This document shows positions 36,860 to 47,741 of a stretch of 64,000 nucleotides of DNA, piece after piece. Every line of letters starts with the position of its first letter. The stretch's first letter is position 1. The position numbers were made by a program, and so were the translations under genes. This stretch comes from Candidatus Loosdrechtia aerotolerans (lineage in GTDB: Bacteria > Planctomycetota > Brocadiia > Brocadiales > Brocadiaceae): NCBI GenBank assembly GCA_021646405.1, contig SOER01000007.1:40508-104507 (forward strand), written 5' to 3'. Under the pieces are notes generated by a model. It did no database searches. It was given only the letters and a program-made list of their open reading frames with translations, and was not told where the DNA came from.

Positions 36860-38658
36860 ACGTATCAACGAATGTTATCCTGGTGATAATAGGTATCGGT
36901 TTGCTTATCTTTATCCATGAGCTTGGCCATTTTCTTGTGGCAAAAAAGATAGGAGTCCGAGTACTCGCATTTTCAATGGGCTTCGGACCTGCACTATTGA
37001 AAAAACAATGGGGAGAAACTGAATACCGGCTTTCCCTGTTTCCACTGGGAGGTTATGTTAAACTTGCCGGTGAGAATCCAGAAGAGACAAAGACCGGAGA
37101 TCCGAGGGAATTCTCATCAAAATCTCCCGGGCAACGTGCTTCTGTGCTTGTAGCCGGTGTTGCATTAAACGCTGTTTTAGCCTTTATAGCTTTTATTGTT
37201 GCATTTGAAATTGGTGTACCATTTATTACTCCTGAGGTAGGGCAAGTGGTACCTGGATGGCCGGCATGGGAAGCAGGTATTCAGCGCGGCGATAAGATTA
37301 TTGAAATCAACGGAAATAAAAATCCTGATTTTGAAGATCTTTTTACCGTTGTTGCCTTAAGCGATCCGGCCAGAGGTGTCAATCTGAAAATCGAGCGAGA
37401 TGATAAAACTTTTGATGTAACGGTAAAGCCCGAGTTTGATGTTGAGAATGGTATTCAACGTATAGGTATCATGCCTGCAACGAGCTTGAAAATAGATAAG
37501 ATATTTGCCTTTGAAGATGCTGTCTCGCCGGCAAAGGATGCCGGTATTCAGGTTGGAGATGTTATCGTAGCTGTAAATGGAAAACAAATCTCTACAGAAG
37601 AAGAATTTCGAGAAGTTGAGGCTGAAAATCCAGGAAAAGAGATTTCTGTTACCATATTGCGGGATAACAGAGAGGTTCCGTTAAACGTAGTTCCATACAA
37701 GGTTACCAGATGGATGTTAGGGATCTCTTGTGCAACTTCCGTTTTGGATGGTGTTAAAGAAAATAGTATCGCAAGTAATGCGGGTTTTATAAAAGGCGAT
37801 GAGGTCCTTGAAGTGAATTCTAAACCGGTTACGGGATTTGCGGATATCAAAAATCTTATTATAGATTCTGAGAAGGAGACATATGTTTTTACTATTAAAA
37901 GAAATGATACCGTGGAGGTAATAACCGTACCGCTCGGTGATAGAAAAACGAGGGAAGAGTTCTTAAGCAGTATCGCACCTTTATACGGCTTAAGAGTTGA
38001 TTCTGTTGTTGAAGGATTGCCTGCAGAAAAGGTTGGAATAAAGCCCGGTGATGAAATTGTTTCTCTTGATGAAAAAGAAATACAGGACTGGAATACCTTC
38101 CTGCAGGTGGTAATGACCAGTCATGGGAAGCCAATGGTGATTGAGTGGATGAGGGATAACAAACATTTTGTATCTACTATTGAGCCTCAAAAAAATGAAA
38201 AGACCGCAGTAGGAAATATTGGGGTAAAATTTAAAGAAAAAACGGTAATGAGACAGTATGGTTTAATAAACTCATGTATCGTTGGTACAAAAAAAGCTAT
38301 CATTAATGTTCAAAGGCTTTATCTCACCATCAAGGGATTTTTCTCGCAAAGACTTTCACCAAAAAATGTTGGAGGTTTTATTCTCATTGCACAGGCATCG
38401 TATGAATCAGCAAAAGTGGGTACCGGTAAGCTCGTATATTTCCTCGGTATCTTAAGTCTCCAGCTCGCACTTTTAAATATCTTGCCTATTCCGGTATTGG
38501 ATGGTGGTCATTTAATGTTTTTAGCTATTGAGCGTATTAAGGGCTCTCCGGTAAGCCAGAGAACTCTTGCTATTGCACAATATATTGGCTTTGGCATTAT
38601 TATTACCTTGTTTATTTATGCCACCCGTAATGATATTATGCGGTTACTGTCACTTTAA
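36847..38658 (+). CDS. rseP: site-2 zinc protease RseP with four PDZ-like segments
   Basis: This membrane-embedded metalloprotease performs intramembrane cleavage of regulators such as anti-sigma factors. The active site HELGH (24-28) sits in the first helix, and the second site is LDGGH near the C-terminus. It is 603 aa, longer than the usual 430-450. The extra length comes from four PDZ-like repeats instead of two: AGIQRGDKIIEING, AGIQVGDVIVAVNG, AGFIKGDEVLEVNS and VGIKPGDEIVSLDE. It shares the operon with ispG and dxr. Confidence 0.93.
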   Translation: MPFLNVSTNVILVIIGIGLLIFIHELGHFLVAKKIGVRVLAFSMGFGPALLKKQWGETEYRLSLFPLGGYVKLAGENPEETKTGDPREFSSKSPGQRASVLVAGVALNAVLAFIAFIVAFEIGVPFITPEVGQVVPGWPAWEAGIQRGDKIIEINGNKNPDFEDLFTVVALSDPARGVNLKIERDDKTFDVTVKPEFDVENGIQRIGIMPATSLKIDKIFAFEDAVSPAKDAGIQVGDVIVAVNGKQISTEEEFREVEAENPGKEISVTILRDNREVPLNVVPYKVTRWMLGISCATSVLDGVKENSIASNAGFIKGDEVLEVNSKPVTGFADIKNLIIDSEKETYVFTIKRNDTVEVITVPLGDRKTREEFLSSIAPLYGLRVDSVVEGLPAEKVGIKPGDEIVSLDEKEIQDWNTFLQVVMTSHGKPMVIEWMRDNKHFVSTIEPQKNEKTAVGNIGVKFKEKTVMRQYGLINSCIVGTKKAIINVQRLYLTIKGFFSQRLSPKNVGGFILIAQASYESAKVGTGKLVYFLGILSLQLALLNILPIPVLDGGHLMFLAIERIKGSPVSQRTLAIAQYIGFGIIITLFIYATRNDIMRLLSL

Positions 38659-38663
38659 GTTTT

Positions 38664-38730
38664 AGAGTGGCTCTATTCTATTTATTCGGACTTTAATTGT
38701 GATAAATAGAAAAGCCACTCTTTCGCTTTC
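38664..38730 (+). terminator. terminator after ispG-dxr-rseP
   Basis: AGAGTGGCT (38664-38672) and TCTATTTAT (38677-38685) pair with ATAAATAGA (38702-38710) and AGCCACTCT (38713-38721), leaving a small internal bulge. A T-rich tail follows. Confidence 0.7.
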
Positions 38731-38883
38731 CCTACCAGGAACGGTGCATCCACCAAAAAGTGCAGGAACAATTTTCTCCCTCAATTATACATAAGAATAT
38801 CTCCGTAATTCTCTCACTGCAGCCTCCATATTGATAAGGAATGCAGAATATTAAGGATAATAAGAATATATTTGGAAGTTTTG

Positions 38884-38912
38884 TTGAAAAATTTTATTGA
38901 TTTATGTATATT
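38884..38912 (+). promoter_or_regulatory. candidate sigma-70 promoter of PocR-domain gene
   Basis: TTGAAA (38884-38889), a 17-base spacer and TATATT (38907-38912), 84 bases before the start codon. Confidence 0.6.
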
Positions 38913-38996
38913 CTGATGCGAAATAATGTTGCAGAACATCCTTAAGTCTCTTTATCCTGTCTGAATATCAATCTATCCAGGGATACATAGGTTCCA

Positions 38997-39542
38997 ATGG
39001 AACAGATTAAGCAAATGAAGATTCGTTTTGAAAAAGAGATCGTTTCTACTATTCAGGTCTACTTCATGGATATTCTCAATACTCACAGCGTTATATACGA
39101 TATAGACGGAGAAGTTATTAATGAGGTTAATGCTTCGTCATATTGTAAGACGTTGCGTTTTAGTAGTGAGCGTAAAGACCTTTGCTTATCCCATAGCTGG
39201 GAATTGTCTAAAAACGCTATCCGTTTTAAAAAACCATTTGAAGCTGTATGCCCCGGTGGTCTGATCTTCCTTTCTGTGCCAATAGTTCTTGGTGAGAATG
39301 TAGTTGTTGGTGCCCATTGTGCAGCAATTTCCAATCCCATTCGTTCAAAATTCAGTACATATGATATTGCTGCAAAGTTTTATATCGATGCCCATATCTT
39401 ATGGGAAGCGGTAAAAAAGGCACCTCAAATACCAAAGCCGGTTTTAAAGATTGCAAGAGAACGGGTACTCTCAACAACCGAATTAATATCAAAGATCCTT
39501 ACTCATATCCACGCACTTCAACAGAGAAAGCAATTACAGTGA
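38997..39542 (+). CDS. stand-alone PocR-type sensory domain protein
   Basis: This 181-aa soluble protein matches the PocR ligand-binding domain. Typical features are an N-terminal helix, SYCKTLRFSSERKDLCLSHSW, a cysteine in AVCPGGLIFLSVPIVLGENVVVG, and a final helix. No kinase, cyclase or DNA-binding output domain is attached, so it must act through a partner. PocR domains are thought to bind small ligands such as hydrocarbon derivatives or metals. The ligand here is unknown. The next gene is a ParA ATPase. Confidence 0.72.
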   Translation: MEQIKQMKIRFEKEIVSTIQVYFMDILNTHSVIYDIDGEVINEVNASSYCKTLRFSSERKDLCLSHSWELSKNAIRFKKPFEAVCPGGLIFLSVPIVLGENVVVGAHCAAISNPIRSKFSTYDIAAKFYIDAHILWEAVKKAPQIPKPVLKIARERVLSTTELISKILTHIHALQQRKQLQ

Positions 39543-39767
39543 AAAGGATGTTGTTTAAAGGCCGCTGAAAGAATTATAAATATGATTAAATATTTGATTT
39601 CATTAAATTTATAGCTTGAAATTTTCATGATAAATGCTAAACTCTGAGGTGCTAGGTGTGAATACCCCTATAAGAAAAGTCTGAAATTGCTTATTTTTCA
39701 ACGAGCAATAAGATTCCCTATTAATGAGAAAAATTTAAAATTTACCTTTAATGGGAGGATGTGCATA

Positions 39768-40574
39768 ATGAGGAGTATTGCATTACTCAATCAGAAAGGA
39801 GGGGTAGGAAAAACTACTACCACGGTAAATCTCGGTGCTTGTCTTGCGAAGCTGGGGAAAAAAGTGCTTATCGTTGATGTGGATCCGCAGGCCAATTTGA
39901 GTGTACATTTTGGTGTAGATATTTATAATCTGAAATATTCTATCTATAATCTCATTAAAGGAGAATGTAAGCCGAGTGAAGTGATTTTAAGAACGTATAG
40001 TAATGGATTAGATATTATTCCTTCCGATATTGATCTTTCAGGTGCGGAAATTGAGCTTGTTGGCGTGGTCGGAAGAGAAACAGTATTGAAAGAATATCTA
40101 GAGGATGCGCTTGTTCAATATGATTATGCACTTTTTGATTGTCCGCCCTCACTTGGTTTATTGACACTGAATGTATTAACATTGGTGCGTGAAATATTTA
40201 TTCCTGTACAGACTGAATTTTTTGCTTTACGAGGGGTAAGTAAGTTGTTGAATACCTTTGAGATTGTTCGAAAAAGATTAAATAACAACCTGCAAATTAC
40301 AGGGATAATTCTCTGTATGTATATCAGCCGTACCCGCCTTAGTAAAGAAGTTGTAGGAAAGGTTAAAGAACATTTTGAAGGCAGGGTATTCAATACAATT
40401 ATCAGAAAAAACGTAAAGCTTTCAGAATCGCCGAGTCATGGTAAACCTATTATATCGTATGCGCCGGAGTCTTATGGTTCTGAAGATTATATGTCCCTTG
40501 CGAGGGAGGTAATACGACAGGAGGACCTTAAAAATCCTTGTCCGCTTGAACATTCAAGCCATCCGTATCAGTAA
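39768..40574 (+). CDS. ParA/Soj-family ATPase
   Basis: This deviant-Walker ATPase for DNA or protein positioning is 268 aa from ATG 39768, chosen because GGGAGG at 39753-39758 lies 9 bases upstream. Motifs are QKGGVGKTTT (Walker A), VDVDPQANLS and YALFDCPPSLGLLT. The second half has EFFALRGVSKLL, typical of chromosomal Soj proteins. No parB is adjacent. It is followed by a small membrane protein, so a chromosome-partition role or another positioning role is possible. Confidence 0.88.
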   Translation: MRSIALLNQKGGVGKTTTTVNLGACLAKLGKKVLIVDVDPQANLSVHFGVDIYNLKYSIYNLIKGECKPSEVILRTYSNGLDIIPSDIDLSGAEIELVGVVGRETVLKEYLEDALVQYDYALFDCPPSLGLLTLNVLTLVREIFIPVQTEFFALRGVSKLLNTFEIVRKRLNNNLQITGIILCMYISRTRLSKEVVGKVKEHFEGRVFNTIIRKNVKLSESPSHGKPIISYAPESYGSEDYMSLAREVIRQEDLKNPCPLEHSSHPYQ

Positions 40575-40701
40575 AAAATTTACCGTATTCTTGTTCTGTT
40601 CCTGGAATGTATGTTCATTGTATAGTAACTAGTGAATCATTATTGTTAGTGCATTCATATGCGAATTATTGTATTTTTTACTAGAGTTTAGAGGAGGGGA
40701 G

Positions 40702-41286
40702 ATGGGAAAGAATAATGCGCTTGGAAATGATCCGTTAAAGTGGTTAAAGATGGTAAATGGAAATAAGCAAACCTCTTTTTTTAATAATAAAGAAAAAGGT
40801 AATCAACAAGCAGACCCGCAAACGGTGGTTAAACAGCAGGCGTCTTTTTCTACAAACAAAGAAGAATCTGTTGATACCGCAAAGAACATACATCCTATTG
40901 ATAAGGATGATATTGAATCAAATAATACTGTAATACCAAAACCTAAGGTGATTATCGGTCGTCTCTATGAAAAATCCTCTCCGGAAAAAGTAAATTCAGC
41001 ATTGCATACTGAAGGCGCATTTCAGGGAATAGGGCATTTTACAAAACCATCACTGCGCGGAGCAAGGCCCTTACAACCGATAAAAAAAACTGAGTCTGAA
41101 ACGAATCACAGAGCTGCTGCTATCTTATCGAGTCGTTTTCCTACGTATATTATTGTTGCATACACGGCACTTATGCTTATTTTAGGATATCTTGTGTATA
41201 ATGATTTTTCAAAACGTACGCAGAGAATTGAAGAGAGGTTAATTACTATTGAAAAAGCCTTACACTTAAGGAATAACAGATCTTGA
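40702..41286 (+). CDS. hypothetical single-span membrane protein
   Basis: I do not recognise a family. From ATG 40702, supported by GAGGAGGGG just upstream, it is 194 aa. Residues 1-135 are polar, low in structure and rich in Asn, Gln and Lys. A single hydrophobic helix (about 148-165, YIIVAYTALMLILGYLVY) follows, then a short coiled-coil-like tail RTQRIEERLITIEKAL. It lies downstream of the ParA ATPase and could be a membrane partner for it, an inference from position alone. Confidence 0.55.
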   Translation: MGKNNALGNDPLKWLKMVNGNKQTSFFNNKEKGNQQADPQTVVKQQASFSTNKEESVDTAKNIHPIDKDDIESNNTVIPKPKVIIGRLYEKSSPEKVNSALHTEGAFQGIGHFTKPSLRGARPLQPIKKTESETNHRAAAILSSRFPTYIIVAYTALMLILGYLVYNDFSKRTQRIEERLITIEKALHLRNNRS

Positions 41287-41310
41287 GTTATAAGAAGATA
41301 TCCGGCTCTG

Positions 41311-42105
41311 CTAAGATTTAATAGTTGCACTCCCTCCACGGAATGTCTTTATTTCACCATTTTTGAGTCTCAGCATGAGACCTCCATTGTTTGAGATATC
41401 GATTACCTTACCAGTATAGTCTTTGCCACCGTCGGTGATTGTTAATTTCTCTCCAATGGTAATACAAAATTCTTTCCACCGTTCGGTAATATAACGGTAG
41501 TGTTCATTCTTTAAAATGAAATACCATTTGTCAATATCCTGAAGTAATGCCGCTGCAAACAAGTTTCGGTTTATGACCTCTTTTTTTTCAATAGCCAAAG
41601 ATGTTGCCGGTAAACGTGTTTGTCCGGGCAGTTCTTTTTCACGGGTATTAATATTTATACCGATACCAATCAGGAATACGGGTTGTTTTTTAGGCTCTTT
41701 TTCTAATGCTACTAATACACCTCCTACTTTTTTCCCATATATTAGGATATCATTAGGCCATTTAATTTCAGCAGGAAGTTTTAATGTTTCACGAATTGTT
41801 TCTGTAATTGAGACAGAGATCGTGCCGGTTATTAAACATAAATAATCGGGCTGAATGGTATGTTTCAGTAAGATTGTTAACAGTAATCCTTTATACTTCT
41901 GGCAAGACCAAGAATGGCCTGAGCGCCCTCTTCCATGGGTTTGTTCTTCAGCAAAGATTACCGTACCGTTCTTAAAACCAGTACGGGCAAGTTTTTTTGC
42001 ACTATCCATAGTTGAGGTTGTTTGCTCGTGTATGTGTATCGTGCTTCCAATAATTTTTGTTTTAAGGTTCCTGGCAATTTCTTCAGGACTTAAACGATCT
42101 ATCAT
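41311..42105 (-). CDS. birA: biotin--[acetyl-CoA carboxylase] ligase
   Basis: This enzyme activates biotin with ATP and attaches it to carrier proteins. It is 264 aa and has only the catalytic and C-terminal SH3-like domains, without the N-terminal repressor helix-turn-helix of E. coli BirA. Active-site motifs are GRGRSGHSWSC, LPAEIKWPNDILI, and KKVGGVLVALE. The C-terminal domain has KVIDISNNGGLMLRL. It is transcribed towards the ParA pair. Confidence 0.92.
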   Translation of the reverse strand: MIDRLSPEEIARNLKTKIIGSTIHIHEQTTSTMDSAKKLARTGFKNGTVIFAEEQTHGRGRSGHSWSCQKYKGLLLTILLKHTIQPDYLCLITGTISVSITETIRETLKLPAEIKWPNDILIYGKKVGGVLVALEKEPKKQPVFLIGIGININTREKELPGQTRLPATSLAIEKKEVINRNLFAAALLQDIDKWYFILKNEHYRYITERWKEFCITIGEKLTITDGGKDYTGKVIDISNNGGLMLRLKNGEIKTFRGGSATIKS

Positions 42106-42607
42106 AATTGGTAAACTGATGATTAATTTTGAACCTGCTGTTCCGTTAATTATATATGCGATCTATTCTTCCTCTGCGTTATTTCTTGATTCTCTCCAGG
42201 AATTTAGAAAGATATCGTGTTGGGAATTATTGATATATATAAAATAAATTTACCTGACAATCTAGATAATTTTCAATTTAAATCGTTATAAGTAATTACT
42301 TAATATCAAAGTTAAAGATGTTTTTGGTCTTTTAAAAGAACAACAAATACTGCCATATTGACAGATGCCGACTTATGATAAAATTCTCTTACTGTCAGAA
42401 TGGCATATCCGGGCTACTTGTTTTTCATTTGATTCTTAACTGATATATTTCATATTTAATGTAACACCTTTGTTCATATTTAGTTAATGTGGTTTGGTTT
42501 TTGTTGTTATTTTACGGCATTATCTTTGCTGAGCTCAATTGAATTATGAGTTTTGCGATTATATTTTCATCATGAAACGATAAATTACTTTTGAAAGGAG
42601 GTATTCA
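42106..42607. other. birA-groEL intergenic region
   Basis: This 502-base AT-rich region separates divergent birA and groEL. I searched by eye for a CIRCE operator (TTAGCACTC-N9-GAGTGCTAA) and found none. A TTGACA (42358-42363) has only a poor -10 (TAAAAT, 15-base spacer). The groEL ribosome site GAAAGGAGG is at 42593-42601. No gene was seen. Confidence 0.5.
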
Positions 42608-44263
42608 ATGGCGAAGCAACTGGCCTTTAATGAAGAGGCAAGGGCTGCTATTGCTCGGGGTGTCACAAAACTTGCCAAGGCTGTTAAGGTTACTTTGGGG
42701 CCGAGAGGGAGGAATGCTGTTCTCGATAAAGGTTATGGAAGTCCCACAATAACGAAAGATGGTGTATCTGTAGCTGAAGAGATAGAGCTTAAAGACCCTT
42801 ACGAAAATTTAGGTGCCAAGTTGGTACGTGAAGCAGCATCGAAGACCAGCGATATTGCCGGTGATGGTACAACTACTGCTACAGTACTTACTGAGGCGAT
42901 ATTTTTAGAAGGATTGAAATGTGTAACTGCCGGTGCTGATCCTATGGCGCTTAACAGAGGGATGCACAAAGCGCTTGATAGTGTTACTGAGAAATTAAAA
43001 GAGACAAGTAAAAAGATTAAGAACAGGGCAGAGATCGCCAGTGTTGGCTCTATTGCAGCAAATAATGATTCGGAAACTGGAAATATGATTGCTGATGCAA
43101 TGGAGAAGGTAGGAAAGGATGGTGTTATTACTGTTGAAGAAGGGAGAGGGCTTGAGACGAGTGTAGATGTGGTGGAAGGTATGCAGTTTGACCGTGGTTA
43201 TCTTTCTCCTCATTTTATTACAAACCAGGATTCCATGGAGGTTGAGTTTGGAGACCCGTATATTTTAATTTATGAAGATAAGATATCGGGTATTAAAGGG
43301 CTTGTTCCGTTATTGGAGAAAGTTGCAAAGAGTGGAAAGCCTCTTCTCATTATCTCAGAAGATCTTGAGAGTGAGGCTTTGGCTACTTTGGTTGTTAATA
43401 AACTCCGGGGTACAATTAGTTGCGCGGCAGTCAAGGCCCCCGGTTATGGTGACCGGAGAAAAGCAATGCTTGAGGATATCGCTATCCTGACTGGTGGTAG
43501 GGCGATATTCAAAGATTTGGGTATTCAATTAGAGAATATAGACCTTCATGATTTGGGAAGGGCAAAAAAGGTTACCATTGATGCGGATAACACAACGATT
43601 GTTCAGGGTGCAGGTGGTTCAGATGCCGTTGCCGGGCGTATTAAGCAAATACGTACAGAAATAGAAGCAACCACGTCAGATTATGACAGAGAGAAGTTAC
43701 AAGAACGGCTTGCAAAGCTTGCCGGAGGGGTTGCCCAAATCTATGTTGGTGCGGCGACGGAAAGTGAAATGAAGGAGAAGAAGGCACGGGTGGAAGATGC
43801 CTTGCATGCCACAAGGGCCGCTGTTGAAGAAGGTATTCTGCCTGGAGGCGGTGTTGCATTATTGAGGGCTGCGGAAGCTCTCGATAGTCTCAAGCTTACC
43901 GGTGATGAATCTATGGGTGTTGATATTATAAAAAATGCTTTATCTGCACCTGCAAAGCAGATCTTTAAAAATGCAGGTTTGGAAGGATCTGTTGTCGTTC
44001 GAAAGATATTAGAATCGAAAGATAATACATTTGGTTATGATGCAGAAAAAGGAATATACGGTAATCTCTTCGATACAGGAGTTATTGATCCGACGAAGGT
44101 TACCAGGAGTGCATTGCAAAATGCCGTTAGTATTGCAGGAATGCTTTTAACAACAGAATGTGTTATTGCCGATATTCCTAAGAAGGAAGAAGAAATGATG
44201 CCTGGAATGGGTGGTGGTATGAGAGGAATGGGTGGCATGGGCGGTATGGGCGGTATGATGTAG
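42608..44263 (+). CDS. groEL: chaperonin GroEL, copy 1 (GGM-tailed)
   Basis: This 60-kDa chaperonin forms the folding chamber with GroES. It is 551 aa. Signature segments are [26 protein letters not shown], and [24 protein letters not shown]. The C-terminus is the normal Gly-Met rich tail ([13 protein letters not shown]...). It is first of a groEL1-groES-groEL2 series, 79 bases before groES, and is not preceded by CIRCE, so heat control must use another mechanism. Confidence 0.97.
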   Translation: MAKQLAFNEEARAAIARGVTKLAKAVKVTLGPRGRNAVLDKGYGSPTITKDGVSVAEEIELKDPYENLGAKLVREAASKTSDIAGDGTTTATVLTEAIFLEGLKCVTAGADPMALNRGMHKALDSVTEKLKETSKKIKNRAEIASVGSIAANNDSETGNMIADAMEKVGKDGVITVEEGRGLETSVDVVEGMQFDRGYLSPHFITNQDSMEVEFGDPYILIYEDKISGIKGLVPLLEKVAKSGKPLLIISEDLESEALATLVVNKLRGTISCAAVKAPGYGDRRKAMLEDIAILTGGRAIFKDLGIQLENIDLHDLGRAKKVTIDADNTTIVQGAGGSDAVAGRIKQIRTEIEATTSDYDREKLQERLAKLAGGVAQIYVGAATESEMKEKKARVEDALHATRAAVEEGILPGGGVALLRAAEALDSLKLTGDESMGVDIIKNALSAPAKQIFKNAGLEGSVVVRKILESKDNTFGYDAEKGIYGNLFDTGVIDPTKVTRSALQNAVSIAGMLLTTECVIADIPKKEEEMMPGMGGGMRGMGGMGGMGGMM

Positions 44264-44342
44264 TTTACAACCGTATAAAAGGAAAGTTTTCTTAATAAAG
44301 ACGTTTCATTTTATTTATTTTGAGGAGGTAAAGATAAAAACC

Positions 44343-44633
44343 ATGGCAAATATCAAACCATTAGATGATAGGGTTGTTATCGAGCCTATAGAGGCTGAGG
44401 AAAAAACAGCAGGTGGAATTGTGTTACCTGATACTGCTAAAGAAAAGCCCATGCAAGGAAAGGTTGTTGCTATTGGCGAAGGAAGAATGCTGGAAAGTGG
44501 AAAAAGGGCTGAAATTTTGGTGAAAAATGGAGATAAAGTGCTTTACGGAAAGTATGCAGGAACCGAGGTTACTCTTGATGGAAAGACGTATCTGGTTATG
44601 AGGGAAAGTGATATTTTAGCGAAGATTGAATAG
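44343..44633 (+). CDS. groES: co-chaperonin GroES
   Basis: GroES caps the chaperonin cylinder. It is 96 aa. Conserved [27 protein letters not shown] contains the mobile loop, and [12 protein letters not shown] is near the C-terminus. It lies between two groEL copies, so its caps may serve both. Confidence 0.97.
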   Translation: MANIKPLDDRVVIEPIEAEEKTAGGIVLPDTAKEKPMQGKVVAIGEGRMLESGKRAEILVKNGDKVLYGKYAGTEVTLDGKTYLVMRESDILAKIE

Positions 44634-44684
44634 TATACACTGAATTTTGGGTCTTGAGGGTTAAAATATTTTGGAGGTTTTAAA

Positions 44685-46301
44685 ATGGCAGCAAAACAGC
44701 TTATTTACGATGAAGATGCCAGAAGGTTGCTCCAAAAAGGGATAAAGCAGTTAGCAGATACTGTCCGAGTAACCATGGGTCCTACCGGAAAAAATGTAAT
44801 TCTCGAAAAAGGATTTGGTGCACCTTCTGTTACAAAAGATGGTGTAACAGTGGCTAAAGAAGTAGAACTGAAGAATCCTTTTGAGAATATGGGTGCAAAG
44901 ATGGTTTGTGAAGTGGCATCAAAGACGAGCGATGTTGCAGGAGACGGTACTACTACAGCAACCATTTTCGCTGAAGCTATTTTTAATGAAGGCTTAAAGA
45001 ATGTAGCTGCTGGTGCAAATCCAATGGCAATTAAAAGGGGTATTGACAAGGCAGTGGAGGTTGTAGTTGGGGAACTCAAGAAATTTAGTAAACCTGTTAA
45101 GGGGAGAAATGAAATTGCTCAGGTAGGAACAATCTCAGCGAATAGTGATGCCTCTATTGGGAATCTGCTGGCCGATGCTATGGAGAAAGTTGGCAAGGAT
45201 GGTGTGATTACTGTTGAAGAGGCCAGAGGGATTGAAACCGTACTAACGGTTGTAGAAGGAATGCAGTTTGATAAAGGGTACCTTTCTCCATATTTCATTA
45301 CGAATGCACAAAATATGCAGGTTGTTTTGGATGATGCTTATATACTCCTGTATGAGAAGAAGATATCCAATATAAGGGATCTTGTGCCCTTATTAGAGAA
45401 AATTGCCAGTCTTGGAAAGCCCTTGCTTATTATTTCAGAGGATATAGAGGGCGAGGCACTGGCAACCCTGGTGGTGAATAAACTTCGTGGTGTATTGAGC
45501 TGCGCAGCAGTAAAGGCCCCTGGTTTTGGTGACCGGAGAAAGGCAATGTTGGAGGATATTGCAATATTAACAGGTGGCCGTGCTATTACTGAGGACTTAG
45601 GGGTAAAGTTGGAACAGGTAGGAACTGAAGACCTCGGACGTGCGAAGCGGATTACTATCGATAAGGATACGACAACAATCGTTGAAGGTGCAGGAAAAAA
45701 GGCCAATATACAGGCGAGAATCAATCAGATTAAAAATCAAATAGAACAAACAACTTCCAACTATGATAAAGAAAAACTCCAGGAGAGACTGGCAAAGCTG
45801 GCAGGTGGTGTAGCAGTTATTCACGTAGGTGCCGCAACCGAGGCTGAGATGAATGAAAAAAAGGCACGGGTAGAAGATGCACTTCATGCTACCCGGGCTG
45901 CTGTGGAAGAGGGAATTGTGCCCGGAGGAGGTGTTACATTTATCAGAACAATACCCGCAGTTAGTGCGCTACATAAAGAGCTTAAAGGCGATGAAGGGGT
46001 TGGTGTTAATATCATTGTAAGGGCATTAGAAGAACCATTACGCCAGATCGCCGCAAATACAGGTGTTGATGGCTCTGTAGTTGTTGAAGAAGTAAAAGAG
46101 TTATCAACGAATATGGGATATAATGCCAGCACAGGAGAATATGTCGATATGTTTGATGCGGGGGTTGTAGACCCGGCAAAGGTATCACGTGTTGCGTTGC
46201 AGAACGCAGCCAGCGTTGCCAGTCTCCTGTTAACAACAGAAACCCTTGTTACTGAGTTAAAGGAAGAGGAAGAAAAAGAGATAGAGGGTGTTGTTACTTG
46301 A
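44685..46301 (+). CDS. groEL2: chaperonin GroEL, copy 2 (no GGM tail)
   Basis: This second chaperonin is 538 aa and clearly homologous ([44 protein letters not shown]). It diverges from copy 1 in the apical region and lacks the Gly-Met tail, ending instead in an acidic stretch ([11 protein letters not shown]). Such tail-less GroEL copies can have different substrates. A strong terminator follows. It lies 51 bases after groES. Confidence 0.95.
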   Translation: MAAKQLIYDEDARRLLQKGIKQLADTVRVTMGPTGKNVILEKGFGAPSVTKDGVTVAKEVELKNPFENMGAKMVCEVASKTSDVAGDGTTTATIFAEAIFNEGLKNVAAGANPMAIKRGIDKAVEVVVGELKKFSKPVKGRNEIAQVGTISANSDASIGNLLADAMEKVGKDGVITVEEARGIETVLTVVEGMQFDKGYLSPYFITNAQNMQVVLDDAYILLYEKKISNIRDLVPLLEKIASLGKPLLIISEDIEGEALATLVVNKLRGVLSCAAVKAPGFGDRRKAMLEDIAILTGGRAITEDLGVKLEQVGTEDLGRAKRITIDKDTTTIVEGAGKKANIQARINQIKNQIEQTTSNYDKEKLQERLAKLAGGVAVIHVGAATEAEMNEKKARVEDALHATRAAVEEGIVPGGGVTFIRTIPAVSALHKELKGDEGVGVNIIVRALEEPLRQIAANTGVDGSVVVEEVKELSTNMGYNASTGEYVDMFDAGVVDPAKVSRVALQNAASVASLLLTTETLVTELKEEEEKEIEGVVT

Positions 46302-46337
46302 GTATGAGTGTTTAACAAAAGTGTAATTGTTTAAAGA

Positions 46338-46374
46338 GTAAAAAGGCTGCGATCCGTAGCCTTTTTACTTTTAT
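46338..46374 (+). terminator. rho-independent terminator of the groE cluster
   Basis: GTAAAAAGGCT (46338-46348) pairs perfectly with AGCCTTTTTAC (46358-46368) over a 9-base loop, then T-rich sequence. Confidence 0.85.
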
Positions 46375-46428
46375 AATAATTGTATTGAATTATAGCCGAT
46401 GATCTTTTTCTACGGTTCTAAAACACCC

Positions 46429-46458
46429 TTGATTTTGTACAGTTCTATATACTATAAT
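46429..46458 (+). promoter_or_regulatory. candidate sigma-70 promoter of dnaJ
   Basis: TTGATT (46429-46434), an 18-base spacer and TATAAT (46453-46458), 77 bases before dnaJ. Confidence 0.6.
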
Positions 46459-46534
46459 TTTGTTGTAAGAAAACCCTATTTATAGTATCTCTTTACAAAA
46501 CTATAACTTATTTATGAACATACAATAACTATTC

Positions 46535-47656
46535 ATGCAAGAAGATTATTATCAGGTATTAGGTGTTGATAGAAACGCGCCGGCAGAAGAAATTAAAAAA
46601 GCATATCGCGGGATGGCCTTAAAATACCATCCGGATAGAAACCCGAATAACAAAGAAGCTGAACAAATATTTAAAAGGGCCGCTGAAGCGTATGATGTAC
46701 TGAGTGACCCCGAAAAAAGAAGGCGATACGACCTTTATGGGGCTGAAGGTCTAAAAGGTACAGAAACACGGGGGTATAATACCTTTGAAGATATTTTTGA
46801 AGCTTTTGGAGATATATTCGGCGGAGGAAGTATCTTTGAAGATTTCTTCGGCGGAGGAAGAGGACGCGGAAGAGCGCAACGACGCGGGGCAAGCCTAAAA
46901 TGTGATATTGATGTTGACTTTAGGGACATAGCCACAGGTGTGGAAAAGAAGATAGAGCTTACCCGGAAAGAAGTTTGTGAAGTATGCCGTGGAACAGGTG
47001 CACGGGAAGGTACTTCCCCGGTAATGTGTCCCCACTGTAGAGGCCGGGGAGAGGTACAACAATCACAAGGTTTTTTTACCCTTCGTACAACATGTCCTAA
47101 GTGCCGTGGCGATGGAAAGATTATTGAGTCGCCGTGCATAAGATGTGGTGGTTCTGGCCGTTATCCGAAAAAATCGGTTATTTCTATTCAAATTCCAGCA
47201 GGTGTAGAGGATGGTACCCGGCTGAGACTGACAGGTCAGGGTGAGCCAGGCGATAACGGAGCACCTTCAGGTGATCTGTATTGTGATATTCACGTTAAAC
47301 CCCATCCGATCTTTAAAAGGCAGGGTGATGATGTTCTTTGCGAGGTTCCGATTACCTTTGCACAGGCTGCCCTGGGATGTACTGTTGATGTACCCACACT
47401 TACAGGCACTATCATTCAGGTGAAGATACCAAGAGGAACACAAAATAATGAGACTATTCCTATTCGGGGAGAGGGATTCCCAAACCTATACGGTTATGGA
47501 AAGGGTAATCTTCTGATACAAGTGGTTGTTGAAGTTCCTACGAAGATGACTGCCCGGCAGGAAGAGTTGTTGCGAGAGTTTGCTGAACTAGAAAAGAAAA
47601 ATGTCTCTCCTCAACAAAAGAAGTTCTTTGAGAAGATGAAAAATTTCTTTATATAA
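46535..47656 (+). CDS. dnaJ: chaperone DnaJ
   Basis: This Hsp40 co-chaperone stimulates Hsp70 ATPase activity. It is 373 aa. The J domain has [10 protein letters not shown] Gly/Phe-rich region ([18 protein letters not shown]) follows. The zinc-finger domain has four CxxCxGxG-type repeats: [24 protein letters not shown] and CIRCGGSG. The C-terminal domain is complete. It is followed by small zinc-ribbon genes. The Hsp70 in this window lies far away at 62 kb. Confidence 0.97.
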   Translation: MQEDYYQVLGVDRNAPAEEIKKAYRGMALKYHPDRNPNNKEAEQIFKRAAEAYDVLSDPEKRRRYDLYGAEGLKGTETRGYNTFEDIFEAFGDIFGGGSIFEDFFGGGRGRGRAQRRGASLKCDIDVDFRDIATGVEKKIELTRKEVCEVCRGTGAREGTSPVMCPHCRGRGEVQQSQGFFTLRTTCPKCRGDGKIIESPCIRCGGSGRYPKKSVISIQIPAGVEDGTRLRLTGQGEPGDNGAPSGDLYCDIHVKPHPIFKRQGDDVLCEVPITFAQAALGCTVDVPTLTGTIIQVKIPRGTQNNETIPIRGEGFPNLYGYGKGNLLIQVVVEVPTKMTARQEELLREFAELEKKNVSPQQKKFFEKMKNFFI

Positions 47657-47741
47657 ATTTTTGAGTGATAAGGATCTTAACGGAAACTAATTTTACATAC
47701 ATTATTAAGAATATAACAGACAGGTTCGTGAAGGAGGGAAT

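Larger units (their letters stand above)
38659..38996. other. rseP-PocR intergenic region
   Basis: This 338-base gap contains the rseP terminator and a promoter for the next gene (both listed). No gene was seen. Confidence 0.5.

Noticed and set aside
42106..42607. CIRCE or heat-shock promoter upstream of groEL
   Set aside because: No TTAGCACTC/GAGTGCTAA inverted repeat or CCCCAT -10 was seen.
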